From NCBI GenBank assembly GCA_905183005.1, contig CAJJDO010000048.1:169498-233497 (forward strand): DNA of 64,000 nucleotides, in the 5' to 3' direction. Every line of letters starts with the position of its first letter. Position 1 is the first letter of the stretch. Both the position numbers and the translations under genes were made by a program. The DNA is from Paramecium pentaurelia (Eukaryota > Ciliophora > Oligohymenophorea > Peniculida > Parameciidae). Under the pieces are notes generated by a model. It had not been told where the DNA came from. It did not search any database and saw only the letters and a program-made list of their open reading frames with translations. Shown here piece after piece: positions 63,504 through 64,000 of the stretch.

Positions 63504-64000
63504 TCATTATTTATGCTCATTAATTTCATCACTCCATAATCTTTTATAGGGATAGATAGAAGAACGATGACCATCAGACCAAACTATTGCTACAGCATAG
63601 TTTCCTTTTGGTTCAATCTTTTATGGATAAACTTCTTGATCAAGTTTTTGATTCTTAATTTAAATAAAAAATTACATGATTTAATCTTTTTCCAGTAAAT
63701 TCATCTACACATAAAGCACAATTACATTTAGATCTAAGTTCTATTGATTTTATAGGTTTTTCTTTGCCTTCGAAATCTTTAATAATGATCACTCTTCTAG
63801 TAGTATCATAACTGACTGTAGGAGTTTTAGATAAATCAGTTCTGTTTAATTCATTCACAACATTATTGGCTAATTATCTATATAAATTATTTATAGTATG
63901 ATCTTCAGGCAAAGTTAATACAACAGGACTTCCTAAATCTGAATATTTTGAAATATCTTCATATAAGGGTATAGATAGGGCTGTAGCTATTCCAAATTGT
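63504..64000 (-). CDS. HCF101: HCF101-type Mrp / DUF971 protein, 3' part
   Basis: This is the C-terminal 158 codons or so, running off the right edge; the 5' part is outside the window. It has one 22-nt intron, without which a TGA ends the frame early. Two parts are visible: the end of an Mrp/NBP35-type P-loop ATPase domain (FGIATALSIPLYEDISKYSD, then PVVLTLPED), and a DUF971 domain (RRVIIIKDFEGKEKP; CNCALCVDEFTGKRL; AVAIVWSDGHRSSIYP; RLWSDEI). This fusion is the signature of HCF101-like Fe-S cluster carriers, known from plastids and also found in alveolates. Cellular location cannot be judged without the N-terminus. It is convergent with the upstream gene, 37 bp away. Confidence 0.8.

Noticed and set aside
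1..64000. CRISPR arrays, bacterial operons, Shine-Dalgarno sites
   Set aside because: The window is eukaryotic nuclear DNA (reassigned stops, spliceosomal micro-introns); no regularly spaced repeats other than TPR units were seen.
1..64000. Telomeric repeats (GGGGTT/GGGTTT type) marking a chromosome end
   Set aside because: None were seen at either end or internally, so subtelomeric location stays a guess.

Overview
This window looks like a macronuclear scaffold of a ciliate of the genus Paramecium. Three observations support that. First, the real genes only stay open if TAA and TAG are read as glutamine, so that TGA is the sole stop. Second, almost every gene is broken by tiny introns of 19-31 nt with GTA...TAG-type ends, and removing them restores an exact reading frame each time. 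Third, the window carries a 7-kb cysteine-periodic, GPI-type surface antigen gene of the Paramecium immobilisation-antigen kind. No interruptions resembling germline IESs are seen in the gene-dense part, which favours macronuclear rather than micronuclear DNA. The sequence is very AT-rich throughout. Because TGA is rare in such DNA, TGA-free frames of 60-100 codons are expected by chance, and I used motifs and intron-phase consistency rather than ORF length to call genes.

Layout: about 1-19.9 kb is gene-poor, which is unusual beside the dense part. It contains one B-box/TPR gene (12.5-13.9 kb, minus), the 3' end of a TPR gene emerging from an assembly gap (16.9-17.3 kb, plus), a pair of dispersed repeat copies 17.5 kb apart, and some hairpin-forming inverted repeats. 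Then comes a 4.1-kb B-box/TPR gene (19.9-24.1 kb, minus) in which about 25 successive 34-residue TPRs are each encoded by one roughly 100-bp exon separated by a 21-28-nt intron. From 24.9 to 64 kb genes are tightly packed: a ciliate membrane protein, an auxin-efflux-carrier-family transporter, a secreted permuted-papain (YiiX/C92-like) protein, IFT88, WASHC4/SWIP and SEC24 (three minus genes about 37 bp apart), NDUFA5 (24 bp from SEC24, divergent), a coiled-coil protein, an unrecognised 450-aa protein, a MYND-finger protein kinase, a DDX49/Dbp8-type helicase, SURF2, two unrecognised proteins, the surface antigen (49.2-56.2 kb) with long noncoding flanks, an FHA-like protein, a second permuted-papain-like protein, an IBR/RING-like zinc-finger protein, a coiled-coil protein and, cut by the window end, an HCF101-type Mrp/DUF971 protein.

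The genes do not form a pathway. They are a typical mixed eukaryotic set: ciliary transport (IFT88), membrane traffic (SEC24, WASHC4), mitochondria (NDUFA5), ribosome biogenesis (DDX49), Fe-S assembly (HCF101-like) and cell surface (antigen). The most distinctive thing is the TPR family: three loci within about 12 kb, all built from the same exon-intron unit, which shows repeat expansion by tandem duplication of a complete exon plus its micro-intron.
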